DNA from: Entrophospora sp. SA101
Taxonomy: Eukaryota; Glomeromycota; Glomeromycetes; Entrophosporales; Entrophosporaceae
Assembly: GCA_958430865.1 (NCBI GenBank)
Contig: CAUDNR010001224.1
Coordinates: 34,234 to 75,954 of the forward strand
DNA: 41,721 nucleotides
Reading direction: 5' to 3'
Shown: piece by piece, positions 1-9,503 of the stretch
Numbering within the stretch: position 1 is the first letter of the stretch
Layout of the letters: each line of letters opens with the position of its first letter
Translations under genes and position numbers: made by a program
The notes under the pieces: generated by a model
What the model was told of the DNA's origin: nothing
The model's database searches: none
The model's input: the letters and a program-made list of their open reading frames with translations, nothing else

Positions 1-477
1 TCATAAATTATATATGATTAATGTAAAATAAACTATATCATAAAATAACTATAGAATAATACTTACTAAAATAAACCTTGTTATTAATTTATTTTTGATA
101 AATGCCCAATCTTTCGTAATAAATATTCTTTTAACATCAACAACTTTTCTTGCATTATTTGATTCTGACCCAACGTATTGAATACTGAACAACGTCGCCA
201 GCTATATGCAGTGTTAATAACCATTGATTCGTCTCTTGTATGACATCTTCTAGATGCACGTAGTGCTGTACATGGAATAACTAACAAACAAGTAATTATT
301 TGACTAATATAATTAATTATGTTGCAGTCTCCGATCAATTCCAGGAGCATGAGGATTATAAGAAAAACCAAAGGCAAATTAAGAAAGGAATTACAGTGAC
401 TTGAAACTCGATAAGAAACAATACTTGAATTTTAGGGCAAGTACATTACACTATTGTAGTTTTTTAAATAGTGTTAA
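1..477. other. Left edge, no supported gene
   Basis: An open frame of 97 codons lies on the minus strand at 377-84. It starts with a hydrophobic stretch and becomes basic and charged toward its end. I recognise no domain, and in DNA this AT-rich a frame of this length can arise by chance. No RNA gene or repeat was seen here. Confidence 0.3.
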
Positions 478-747
478 TTTTTAAATAGATATTATACCTT
501 CGAAATCGAGCAACTTCTTGATTTTCTCGATTTTCCAACAGCCAAAGAGGAAAGCAGAAGAAGTCATCAAAGATGTAGGAATTTAGAATTTGCATTTATG
601 AAAAGGGTGCAAAAACTAGCATTTGTTATTAATCTACTGGTGTAGTTTAAAGAGGCAAATTCAACGTTTCCAGTCTCTGAAGCTGATTTCATTCTTTATG
701 AATGGCTTACTTCATATTGTAACAGCACAAGCGTTAATTTTGATATG
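478..747 (+). pseudogene. Unrecognised coding fragment with in-frame TAG, cut by mariner copy 1
   Basis: One reading frame is open from 478 into the left end of the transposon at 748, except for a single TAG at 643-645. The translation looks like real protein: FLDFPTAKEESRR, then FAFMKRVQKLAFVINLLV, the stop, then FPVSEADFILYEWLTSYC. Alternatively TAG could end an intron (acceptor ...gtgtag), but I see no matching donor that keeps the upstream part. I do not recognise the family. The transposon inserted while this frame was still coding-like, because the frame runs straight into the terminal repeat. It does not resemble the N-terminal half of the BRO1-domain gene downstream, so the two are probably unrelated. 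Confidence 0.4.
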
Positions 748-1958
748 CAGTGTGTTGCGAAAAAAAACCGGAAAATTTTATGTGAACTAAAAACATGTAT
801 AGCGTCCCTAATACTAAATTAAGCCTAATTCATGCCATATAAAAAATCAAGACGAACTTATATTTCAAAAATAAATATTGAAATCTTTTATAATTGATAA
901 TCTTTTTTGAGAAAATTAAATATATAATGCCTACTTCAAGACAAGAAATCCAACGTCAAGCTATATTACATTTATGGAATAACGGTGTATGTGAGGCCAA
1001 AGAAATAAATAAGTGTACAAAATTTCCTCTTTCTACCGTCTATGATAACATAAAAAAATTAAAAACAACTGGCAATTTGGAGGAAATGGCCGTCAAAAAA
1101 AAATTACTGCGGAAGCATCGAAAGCTTTGGGCAATATATACACAGAGATTCATCAATTTCGACTAGAACATTGGCAACAAAATTATCGGTAAATCATGTG
1201 CAAGTATCTTATTCAACTATCTCTAGACATATACACGAAAAAGGGTATAAAAAAGCCCTGCCAATGGCTACACCAATGTTAACAACATCTCATAAAGAAA
1301 ACCGTGTACAATGGGCCCAACGACATCTTAATGACGATTGGAATAAAACATTATTTACCGATGAGACATCCTTTTTATTATTTAGAAATACTGTAGAACG
1401 TTGGTATAAAGATAAAAGGCCAGTTCGAAGGATGCCAAAGGATCGTACTAAAATTCACGCGTGGAGTGGTTTTTGTGTAGAAGGCAAAACAAGCCTTTTT
1501 TAAACAAATTATGGATGCGTCATTTTATGTGGAAATACTTAGCAGGCACGTTTCAGAAATAGAAGAAATGCTTGGGAATGAATAGATGTTTCAGCAAGAC
1601 AATGACCCTAAGCATACAAGTCGTCTTGCAACGTCTTTCTTGCAGAAAATGTACCAAATGTTATAGACTGGCCTTCGAACAGCCCAGATTTGAATCCGAT
1701 AGAAAATCTGTGGAGTGTTGTTAAAAGAAATGTTGAGAAAAGGATGCCACAAAATTGTGGAGAATTAGAACGATTTATGGTTAACGAATGGCAAAGTATT
1801 CCACATAATGTCCTAATTAATTTAGTAAATTTTATGCGATGCCTATGTGAGCTTATTATACAAAATAATGGAGAACGTATACCATATTAATTTTTTATTA
1901 ATAAAAACTACATTTTTTAGGCTTTTAAAAGAGATATTTTTTGTATCATTTGGGATGA
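748..1958 (+). mobile_element. Tc1/mariner-type transposon copy 1, right end missing
   Basis: The left end is the terminal repeat beginning CAGTGTGTTG followed by an A-run and CCGGAA. The element then matches the copy at 32323-33582 through position 1958. Sequence parts from that copy right after GGGATGA, so about 56 bp including the right inverted repeat are lost. The left flank is TG where TA would be expected for an intact target duplication. The element abuts a broken gene on the left and a PalC-like exon on the right, so it may mark a rearrangement breakpoint. It carries a dead transposase, described separately. Confidence 0.9.
930..1890 (+). pseudogene. Dead Tc1/mariner transposase (copy 1)
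   Basis: Three frames together give one Tc1-type transposase. An N-terminal helix-turn-helix region (SRQEIQRQAILHLWNNG) starts at the ATG at 927 or 894. The first catalytic Asp lies in LFTDETSF, the second in QQDNDPKHTS, and the last acidic residue in DLNPIENLW, which fits a DD34E-type core. Frames shift at the A-run near 1095-1103, again near 1158, and near 1500 where TAA follows GKTSLF. TAG at 1583-1585 interrupts the frame just before the second Asp, and another shift lies near 1640. It cannot encode an active protein. All lesions recur in the copy 31,568 bp downstream. Confidence 0.88.
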
Positions 1959-2011
1959 AATTTACAATTTTTTATTAATTAGTTTATAAATTTATTTATT
2001 TATACGGACAG

Positions 2012-3045
2012 GCAGCAGATTTATTACGTAAAGCATCCGGAATCTTTGCCTATATTACAGAAAATATATCTCCAAGATGGGAAAACCCACCAAATTCTAG
2101 ACCACTGGATGTTTTAACGGAAATATCAACATCACTTTCAAAGTGAGTATATATATTTCATATATGTATTTAGAGTTTTTCTACAAATGATTTTAAAAAT
2201 TATCATTTTTATTTCTATTTTATTCAAGAATCGCACTTGCAGATGCATCTTCAATTGCGATTCGTAAAGCTTTAATGCAACAAAAATCTTCCTCTTTACT
2301 TGCAAAGTTGGCCATTGGCGTTGCAGTAGAATATGAATCTGCAAATGGACTTCTTAATAGTTTAAAAGACCCACAAAAAGTTTGTGGGAATTTTCGAAAA
2401 TATGTTTCGAATGGTGCTTTATTTCATCAGGTAAATGAATATATATTATGTGGTTTCCTCTGTGTGTTTATATATATTATGTATGATATGTTTGAATATT
2501 GATTTTATTATAGTCACTTGGAAAGAAATTTTTAGCAAAGGATGCCTACGAACATCAGTATGTAGTTTTATTAATATATTCTTTTTATAATCAGATATTT
2601 ATTTTATTTGTTTAAAATTAACTAATAAATGAATAAATAGAAAAATTGGTACGGCTGTAGGGTTTATTAAAGAAGCGCGTGAAGCGTTTCATCAAATTTC
2701 AAAATCAAAATCATCTACACTTGCTATACATGCTTCGCAAGAATATACAGAGGTTAATGATTTGTATAATAGTTACGTGAGAGTTAATGATTCAGTTAGT
2801 ATTATATTATTATTATCATCTTTGTCATTGGAAATTGGAAGATATCATTACTTATATAATTAATATTATTAATTGATTAATTATAGATTACATTTGATAC
2901 AGTTCCATCTAGAGCAGATCTTCAAGCACTTATTCCTGGTGGACGTATAGTACAAGAGTTAACAAAATATTCAAAACCTGATCCAGCATTTGGACCTTAT
3001 AAAGAACAACAAATAGGTCCATCACCTTATAGATTTTTAATTTAG
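2012..3045 (+). pseudogene. PalC-like BRO1-domain protein, 3' half only
   Basis: Five exons join in phase: 2012-2142, 2229-2430, 2514-2557, 2641-2776 and 2887-3045, giving 223 codons to TAG. The protein runs from AADLLRKASGIFAYI to a C-terminus of the type TFDTVPSRADLQALIPGGR. In PalC/Rim23 proteins the corresponding tail is a VP..L...LPSGR pattern. PalC is a BRO1-domain partner of the Rim/Pal ambient-pH signalling pathway that links to ESCRT-III at the plasma membrane. Here only the C-terminal half of a protein of usually 400-500 residues is present. The first visible exon begins 53 bp after mariner copy 1, at acceptor ...ggacag. The 5' exons are either lost or lie left of the window with the transposon inside an intron. 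No lesion is seen inside the five exons. Other BRO1 proteins such as BROX are a less likely match. Confidence 0.62.
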
Positions 3046-3759
3046 TATTTATTTATTATTTATTTAACCATTCATTAATCATTATCAAATAAATTATCAA
3101 TTGATTACTATTTTGTGAGAATCAGCTGCTTTAAATTCATTGCCTTTTGTAAGTTATTTTGCCAATTAAAAATTTTTTGATTGATTGATAAAAACCCATT
3201 CTCATACCGGACAAATGTTTAATTAACGGAAATTAATCTCTACTGCAAAACGTAATAAAATTTTTGATGATCGACATTGAAATTTCATGCCTTCAAGCCT
3301 AGTGATTCTTAATTTCATATAAAAAGAAAATATTGACGTCACTTTTTGACCAAGTGAAAGAATAATCAATCAACCGTTAATTAAAAATTTTCGTGTCTTG
3401 TTTATAAAAGTAGAATTTCTATTCGTATTCGAATTATTCATTTATTATTTGCTTAACAAATTCTTCTTTTCCAATTATCTTTACTTGTTTCATCATACAA
3501 ATTCTTATTAGAATTATTCATAATAGTAGAAATACAACTCAATTAATTTGAATTATTCATTTTATTAACTTTATTCTCTAGGTTGAACAGACTTGAGTTT
3601 TCAGGTTCGAGCCAAGCAGGCTCTTAAATTGTTTTTTAGATAATGTGCATAATAAATAAAATCAAAGTATTATATAGAAAAAATTTGTGTAACATCAAAC
3701 TTGAGCCTGGCTTGAGCTCAGCGTGTATTTGATTCAAATCAGTTATTATTATAGATTCG

Positions 3760-3950
3760 AACCAGTCAGTTTGAATCAAATCAAATCAGTTCAAATCAAA
3801 TTATATATTAAATCAGTTCGAATCGTATCAAATTATATATTCAAATCCGTTCGAATCAAATTATATATTCGAATCTTTTCGAATCAAATTATATATTCGA
3901 ATCTTTTCGAATCAAAGTACAATTCGGATTCGAATTGGTTCGAATTTCAT
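3760..3950. repeat. 28-bp-period minisatellite (TCGAATCAAATTATATAT type)
   Basis: The unit TCGAATCAAATTATATAT plus TCGAATCTTT begins at 3851, 3879 and 3907, an exact 28-bp period. Looser units extend back to about 3760, with TCAAATC and TCGAATC variants. An open frame on plus through this stretch (3723-3953) is a by-product of the repeat and not a gene. Confidence 0.85.
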
Positions 3951-3985
3951 TGATTCGTTCGGAGCCTTAGGATTGGTTTTCGATT
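3931..3985 (+). repeat. Dispersed repeat, copy A
   Basis: The stretch containing GAATTTCATTGATTCGTTC and then GGAGCCTTAGGATTGGTTT recurs in diverged form at 17055-17105 (GAATTTCATTGATTTGTTC, AGAGCCTTACTTGGATTGA). It is probably one end of a repeat family present in this genome. Confidence 0.6.
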
Positions 3986-4061
3986 TAGATTACGAATCAA
4001 AAATTAGTATTTACAAAAATACAAAAACGGTTGATAAACTTTGTTTATCGATAAAAAAAAA

Positions 4062-4690
4062 AATAACTGTTTAATCTCGGGACAAAACGGGGCAGGTAAA
4101 ATTACTTTTATGAATACGTTATCAAGTCCAACATCAATAAGTGGAGGAGGTGCATTATTACGTCTATAGCACAATTATTATTATAACGTGAGAAATGATT
4201 TGAACTTTATCAGTGTTTGTCCATTATGATGACCTAACAGTTTAAGAACATTTAGAATTGTATTTTGGAATTAAAAACTCATCGAAGTTAGAACAAACTG
4301 AAGTTATAAACGAGAGGTTGTAGTTATAGAAATTGAATAAAGTTTATGGTAAAATACTAGTTGGTTCTTTTAACGGAGGCATGAAGCGTAGATTAACAAA
4401 ATTAATGTCAACAATAGGAAATCTGAAGTAATTTTTATGGATGAACCAACAATATTGGATGGGTCCTGCCAATAGAAGACATATTTGGAAATGTCTGAGC
4501 GGCTTTAAGAAAGATAAAGTGATAGTTTTGACAACTCACTCTATGGAAAAGCTGAAATATGCGTGATGTTGAATGGTAGAATCAAAGCATTGAGAACTTC
4601 AATTGATTTAAAAATAAATATGGATCAGGATACAAATTGAGTGTCATTTTGAGTAATGACTACGAAGAAAAATAATTCAAGAAATAGTCT
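4062..4690 (+). pseudogene. Dead ABC transporter ATPase domain, ABCA type
   Basis: Pieces of one nucleotide-binding domain occur in the right order but in changing frames. They are a Walker A-like SGQNGAGKITFMNTL (Thr of GKTT replaced), EHLELYFGIKN, a signature region GSFNGGMKRRLTKLMS (LSGGMKRRL in active proteins), Walker B MDEPTILDG, then RRHIWKCL and an H-loop-like LTTHSME, and finally NGRIKALRTSIDLK. The NGGMKRRL and MDEPT..LD spacing is typical of A-subfamily lipid transporters. Stops and frameshifts separate the pieces, and no transmembrane part was found on either side, so this is a fragment of a dead gene. Confidence 0.85.
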
Positions 4691-5005
4691 ATAAAGAAAA
4701 TTATTATTCCCGAGATTTTTATTAGCAAATGAAGTTGCTAATTTATTGATTTATGAAATATCAAATAATTACATTAATAAACTATAAATTTTTAGAAGAT
4801 AAAAATCAAAAACATTTGATAAAAAATGGGGAATATGTCAAAGATGTTTTTTAGAATTGTAAAAAATCTTTTTTTAAAAATATATTTTTATATTTTTATA
4901 GAATTGAATATATATAGAACACTAGAATATTAATTGAAATTAAGTTATTATGCATGTATCATTACTAATATTAATAAATATATTTATAATAACAATTACC
5001 ATTCA

Positions 5006-5239
5006 TTAATTATATTTGATTTTATCATTAATTTGAGTAGCATCTTTATCGACCTTATCAACAAATTTATCCAGAATCCAACCATACAGCCAATTCATTA
5101 CTGTATACAATCCAACATAATAAACACTTGTAATAATTGCAAATAATAATACAAAAATTGAAAGTATAATTATTTTTTGAGCATCGTTGATACCACCAAA
5201 AAAACCTTTTTTTGGTTCTGGTAATTTAGGTGTTGTCAT
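5006..5239 (-). CDS. Small single-span membrane protein, unknown function
   Basis: An uninterrupted 77-codon frame starts at the ATG at 5239. It opens with a Pro/Lys-rich segment (TTPKLPEPKKGFFGG), followed by a strongly hydrophobic stretch at about residues 23-50 (IIILSIFVLLFAIITSVYYVG), then WLYGWILDKFVDKVDKD and a charged tail. This gives one or two membrane spans with a soluble C-terminus. I do not recognise a family. It has no intron, unlike most neighbours, and it stands between two pseudogenes. The clean amphipathic layout makes a real gene more likely than chance, but only conservation or transcripts would settle it. Confidence 0.55.
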   Translation of the reverse strand: MTTPKLPEPKKGFFGGINDAQKIIILSIFVLLFAIITSVYYVGLYTVMNWLYGWILDKFVDKVDKDATQINDKIKYN

Positions 5240-5454
5240 TTTTAATTATTATTTATTTTTCATTTTTGAATTATTTGCCTATTTATATATATGTATAAAT
5301 AAAACATTCGAGTTATGTAATATTTAGATCATTATTATTATTTTAATTTATTTTAGTCAAAATTATTATTATCATGATGTCGTTGTTTTTGATCAAGTAA
5401 AACAATATATATATTAATATTAGTCATAATCAATTATATATCAATATAGAATTA

Positions 5455-6425
5455 AAATGGATATGGATATCAAAAATTTTAAAACAAGGTCTGTGAAAAA
5501 GAAAATATCTTCAAATTTCTTTTAATGAATGTAAATTTAAAAGATAATATATCAAATACAATGATTTTAGGCTTTTATTTTTATTATTAAAAGATAGATT
5601 TATGTGGGCCTGTTAAAATAGGTAAACTGGGTTCAGATGAAATTCTTGAATTACATTTTACAAAATCATTCATTTAATCATTAAAGAAAATGAATGGATG
5701 GATTCAACAAAACAAAATTTAATTCACATTTATGAAATTTCATCAAAACATCCAAAGTATTGGCCACACAATTATAGAAAAGTCAATGCTAATCTGAAAA
5801 TAATCGAAGTCGAAATTTGGGGTTACATCATTAAGTGTGGTATCGGACAAATGGATGAAAAAAATGGAATGAATGCAAAAAAATTGAAAACTTGTTAAAA
5901 GAAATAATCCCACTGTTAAAATTCAATTAAATTTCAACAGATGATTTAATGAAAAGATTAGACATTGTGAAAAAGTTCTTAATAAACAAGTATACCAAGA
6001 ATCCCTTCGCGTTATTATCAACAAATGACTGGCAACTTCTTTAAAATATCCAAGGTCAGAAAATGGAAAATTACCAAGTTCAGAAATGAAAGCTTTTAAT
6101 TTCTGGTTAAGTTAAACACATTTTCCGAGACTTAAGGTGATAATAGATGTTATAACACTGAAAAGGCTATAATTATCATGAAAATTAAAGAAACTGGAAA
6201 ATTGGTTGGATACAGGATATTTGATTGAAGTACTTGAAAATTTGGTTTTTTCAAGATTGATCAAAATCAATTAAGTGATTTAATAACTGAAGATCATCAA
6301 CATCCATTATATCATTCTAACAAATTGTTTATATGATTCAGATAATATTAAATCAACAATACGTGATGGTATTAATGGTAAATCTTGTTGTTTATAATCA
6401 TAAGAACCTTGATTTCATTTGCTTA
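5455..6425 (+). pseudogene. Dead BTB/BACK-TLDc family gene
   Basis: Fragments in several frames match the architecture of the BTB-BACK-TLDc proteins that are greatly expanded in Rhizophagus. GSDEILELHF and KQNLIHIYEISSKHP belong to the BACK helices. LKIIEVEIWGYIIKCGIGQ has the family's ..E.QVWEY.LKWGIAQ pattern, followed by KEIIP at about 5900. Near 6165-6240, EKAIIIMKIKETGKLVGYR corresponds to the start of a TLDc domain, where active genes have IIMKVKGT.EILGGY. The BTB domain is not visible. Numerous stops and frame changes show that it is dead. The longest uninterrupted piece is 5698-5898. Confidence 0.65.
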
Positions 6426-6747
6426 CAAAAATAGTGTAAATCTCAGAAATCATACTAGAAATGTTCATTTGTTAGAAAAACATGAAGTTTATAAGTTGAA
6501 AAGGAAAAATTTATGATTGAGGCAATTTTTAAATATTTATGTATAATTTATATACTATATATATATATATATATATTATAATTTTATATACTAGAAGTCA
6601 AGATATAGTTGAGCAGAAATAAATAAATAATTTTTTAACTCACCCTCCTACATCTGCAGAATGCTTTATTTTTATAAATAAATATACAGTGTATATACAT
6701 CTTAAATCCCTCTTTTGAGATAAATTTAAAATATATTTTTGATCCAG
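6426..6747. other. Spacer with (AT)n microsatellite
   Basis: Between the dead TLDc gene and the 3' end of EAPP there is only AT-rich sequence, with an (AT)n run near 6556-6577. No gene is seen. Confidence 0.5.
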
Positions 6748-7758
6748 TTAAGAAGGTATAACATTAAAAAAATGAAAAACTTCTTCTACATCCATAACAG
6801 CAACTTTGGTTCCACAATTCAAACATTCAACAGGGTAATAGATCTCTTCTATTGTACTATTATTATTAGTCGTAGTACTACTATTATTACTATTATTTAA
6901 TTCTGATGTTTGTGTTGATTTATCAACTTTTTCATCATCTATTGCTTTGTTCTGTTTGTTTATTTTTTTCTTGGATTTTTTACTTTCCGTGTCTTCTTTA
7001 TAAACCAGTTTCTCTAAATAATTGACTTTACAATTTTCCACAAATATTGCTCGGTATTGATTTGAATATAATTCATGTCTATAAAATATATAAAATCATA
7101 TAACTATAAATATGTATATTAAATAATTTGGTAAAAAAAAAACAAAAATGATTAATTTGTACTTTTGTGTTTGATAACTTAGTATGGTAAAACACATTGG
7201 GCATGACAATATTGCATCAGTTTCATTTGTAGGTGTAGTAGAAGTTTTTTGATCTGAAGATGTTTTGTTATGTTCTATATTATCAATAATTAATATAAAT
7301 AGTAAATATAAATATAAATATAAATATAAATACAAATATGTGATATATAAATAACTAACTTGATAATTTTCTTTGCATCCATAATTCATTTACATCATCC
7401 ACATCTGGGTCATAAAATAGTTCATCATTTGTTAAAACTTTACGATATTCTTTTCTAGTTTTTTTCAGATTAGACATTGTTCCTTGATTATTGAATTAAT
7501 TAGAGATGTGAATAGAGTAACAAATATTATTAATTAAAAGAAAAGTTTCATAAATAAAAAAAAACCTTTAAAATTTTTATTTCTATTATTACTACTATCA
7601 TCATAATCACCATCATCATCAGTTAAATCAGAATCAAAATAATCATCATCATAAAATTCTTCATTACTCACTTCAATCATTTTGCTGCCATTATTGTTTT
7701 TGATGATTTGGTCAATCTTGTCTTTATTTTTTTCAGTGTCAACACTTAAAGTAGACAT
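6748..7758 (-). CDS. EAPP: E2F-associated phosphoprotein (EAPP) family
   Basis: Four exons join in phase on minus: 7758-7566, 7482-7360, 7274-7163 and 7078-6748, giving 252 residues. The order is an acidic N-terminus (EEFYDDDYFDSDLTDDD), the family's YDPDVDDVNELWMQRK block, a first zinc-binding pair in LSCPMCFTILSYQTQK, HELYSNQYRAIFVENCKV, a Lys/Asn-rich low-complexity insert, a second pair in YYPVECLNCGTKVAV, and the family's closing EEVFHFFNVIPS. In animals EAPP is a nuclear protein that binds activating E2F factors. In fungi its role is not known to me, and the conserved core suggests a zinc-ribbon protein. Human EAPP is 285 residues, so this gene is full length. The four exons would be easy to miss because each alone is short. 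Confidence 0.93.
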
Positions 7759-8340
7759 TTATTATTTTTATTGAAATTTTCCTAAAAAAAATTATAAATG
7801 CAATTGTCACATGACAAATTACTATTGTTGATCGATCATGTTTGTAATTTTCAAAGCATAGTGGACATTTGATTTCATTGGCTAAACTTCATATATTTTG
7901 TTTGGATCTTTGGCTATTTCTAAGAGGAATAGCATCATATTAATTTTACTTTATTTTCTAATAAAATATATGAGCAGATTAAAAAAAACAATTTTGGTAT
8001 CATTTGTAATTTTAATAATAAATAAAAATAATCGCTGATTCTCATAATATCAGGATTGTAAATAAAAAAAAGAATTTAAATCAGGTATTCCTAAATTGGT
8101 GTTTATTACTGATTTTTGTCCTTTAACAGTTATCATCTTTTATAATCCAGTAAAATATGAACGCCTGATTTGTTTCTGATTTTGTAGAAAATTCTTTATA
8201 GGAATCCACATTATATTTATATTTACATACATTATAATTTTTTCTTCTTTTTTTCTCAATTAAAAATCTTAGAATAAAGAAATGTCCTTATAATAAACAT
8301 AATATCCAAATCAATTAATCCTCGAATATTTTATTCAATT
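7759..8340. other. Intergenic region between PET191 and EAPP
   Basis: This region holds the 3' flank of PET191 and the presumed promoter of EAPP, both read on minus. The sequence is AT-rich, with TCACATGA near 7807 as the only E-box-like site. No further gene is seen. Confidence 0.45.
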
Positions 8341-8743
8341 TCATGATTTGTTACCACGAAATCTAGTTCTCATATCCAACTAATAATAAATTAGATTATA
8401 TTTCAATCTAAAATAAATATTACATATAATCTATTATTAATTAATATATAATAATAATAACAATTACCAAACCTCTTCGACACTCAAAAAAACTTTTACG
8501 AATACTATGACAATCTCTAGGAACGTCATCATAATTTTCAGGTTTAAAACATTCTTCAATAAAGAAATTTTGTAATGAATATCTGGATGCTTTTAGAGTC
8601 AATTAAATAATTCACTTGCTTCCCATGCACATTTTATAAAAGTAATTGTTCACACCTTTAATAGTAAGTCTTTTAACTAGTACACAATCTGACTTGAGCA
8701 TGCAATCGATCAACTCTTCACGAATCTTTTTACAAGATGGCAT
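8341..8743 (-). CDS. PET191: Cytochrome c oxidase assembly factor PET191/COA5
   Basis: Three exons join in phase on minus: 8743-8656, 8589-8468 and 8379-8341, giving 82 residues. The protein begins MPSCKKIREELIDCMLKSDC, has EECFKPENYDDVPRDCHSIR in the middle, and ends in the hallmark KSFFECRRG followed by LDMRTRFRGNKS. Twin CX9C cysteines are visible (Cys in PSC / IDC and DC / EEC, DC / FEC). The family sits in the mitochondrial intermembrane space and is needed to assemble complex IV; its members are imported by the Mia40 disulfide relay. Its length agrees with human COA5 (74) and yeast Pet191 (108). Exon 2 carries a short insertion relative to human. No single exon exceeds 122 bp. Confidence 0.92.
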
Positions 8744-9503
8744 ATTTTTTTTTTTTTGAAAAAATGGAGATCTATAGATCGTTACATTAACACGCCTGGA
8801 TTATTTGAATCGACTCGCGCTAACCAAACCCGGAAATGTGATTTCCAAATTTAGACTAGTTTATTGTTAAGGTGCAGTCGAATTTCGAACACATTGAAAA
8901 GATTTTAATATTATTATTATAAGTTTCAGCTATTTTTTATGTCAATGAGATTATAGGTAAAGAAAAAAATTTATTTATATATCAGGACTAACACTCTCTA
9001 AAGTTTCGTTAATAGAATCAATAACACTCGTATTCTTTTTGACAATCTCATTGATTTTTGACATATTTCAATGAAATCTTGATCAATCTAAACTATATAG
9101 TATAACCATTAATACTTTTGACAATTGGAAGGTCAAATGATCTGCATATAGAAGTTTTGTGTCCCTTTCTATTTTCTAAAGACCTTAATACTAAATTATT
9201 GACAACAATTATTATGGTTTATTAAGAACATCAACAACTATATTAATATGATTTTATTAGTTCTTTAAATGCAGTTCATTCTCTTTATAACGGATCTCTA
9301 ATACCAGATATCTTTATTTTGAACAATTTTTACATATGAAAAAAAGGTTAACCTAATTTTATGTTGCACTTATATAGAAATGTAAAATTTCCCAAAATGG
9401 TCAAAATGGTAATGTAAATAAATAAAATAAAAGGAATTAGTATTGTTGGTAATTTGGTTCAATTTCTGTTTTTTTTTGAAAATAAAACACTTGTTCTTTA
9501 AAA
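8744..9503. other. Intergenic region with weak coding remnants
   Basis: On minus, short coding-like pieces occur at about 9210-9085 (ENRKGHKTSICRSFDLPIV) and 9075-8985 (KINEIVKKNTSVIDSINETL). They lie in different frames and match no family I know. They are most likely a decayed gene. The rest is the shared 5' flank of PET191 (minus) and HMG-CoA reductase (plus). Confidence 0.35.

Larger units (their letters stand above)
3046..4061. other. Gene-free stretch with repeats
   Basis: This is AT-rich sequence with no convincing exon. Around 3598-3620 and 3703-3720 lie short, imperfectly inverted GAGCC-rich segments (gttcgagccaagcaggctc against gagcctggcttgagctc), which look like the ends of a small nonautonomous element. 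The minisatellite is listed separately. Confidence 0.5.

Noticed and set aside
3723..3953. Open frame of 76 codons on plus
   Set aside because: It is made by the 28-bp minisatellite; the translation is repetitive and matches nothing.
7096..7389. Open frame with Tyr/Leu repeats on minus
   Set aside because: It joins intron sequence of EAPP to exon 3. The repeat YLYLYLYL is translated intron, not protein.
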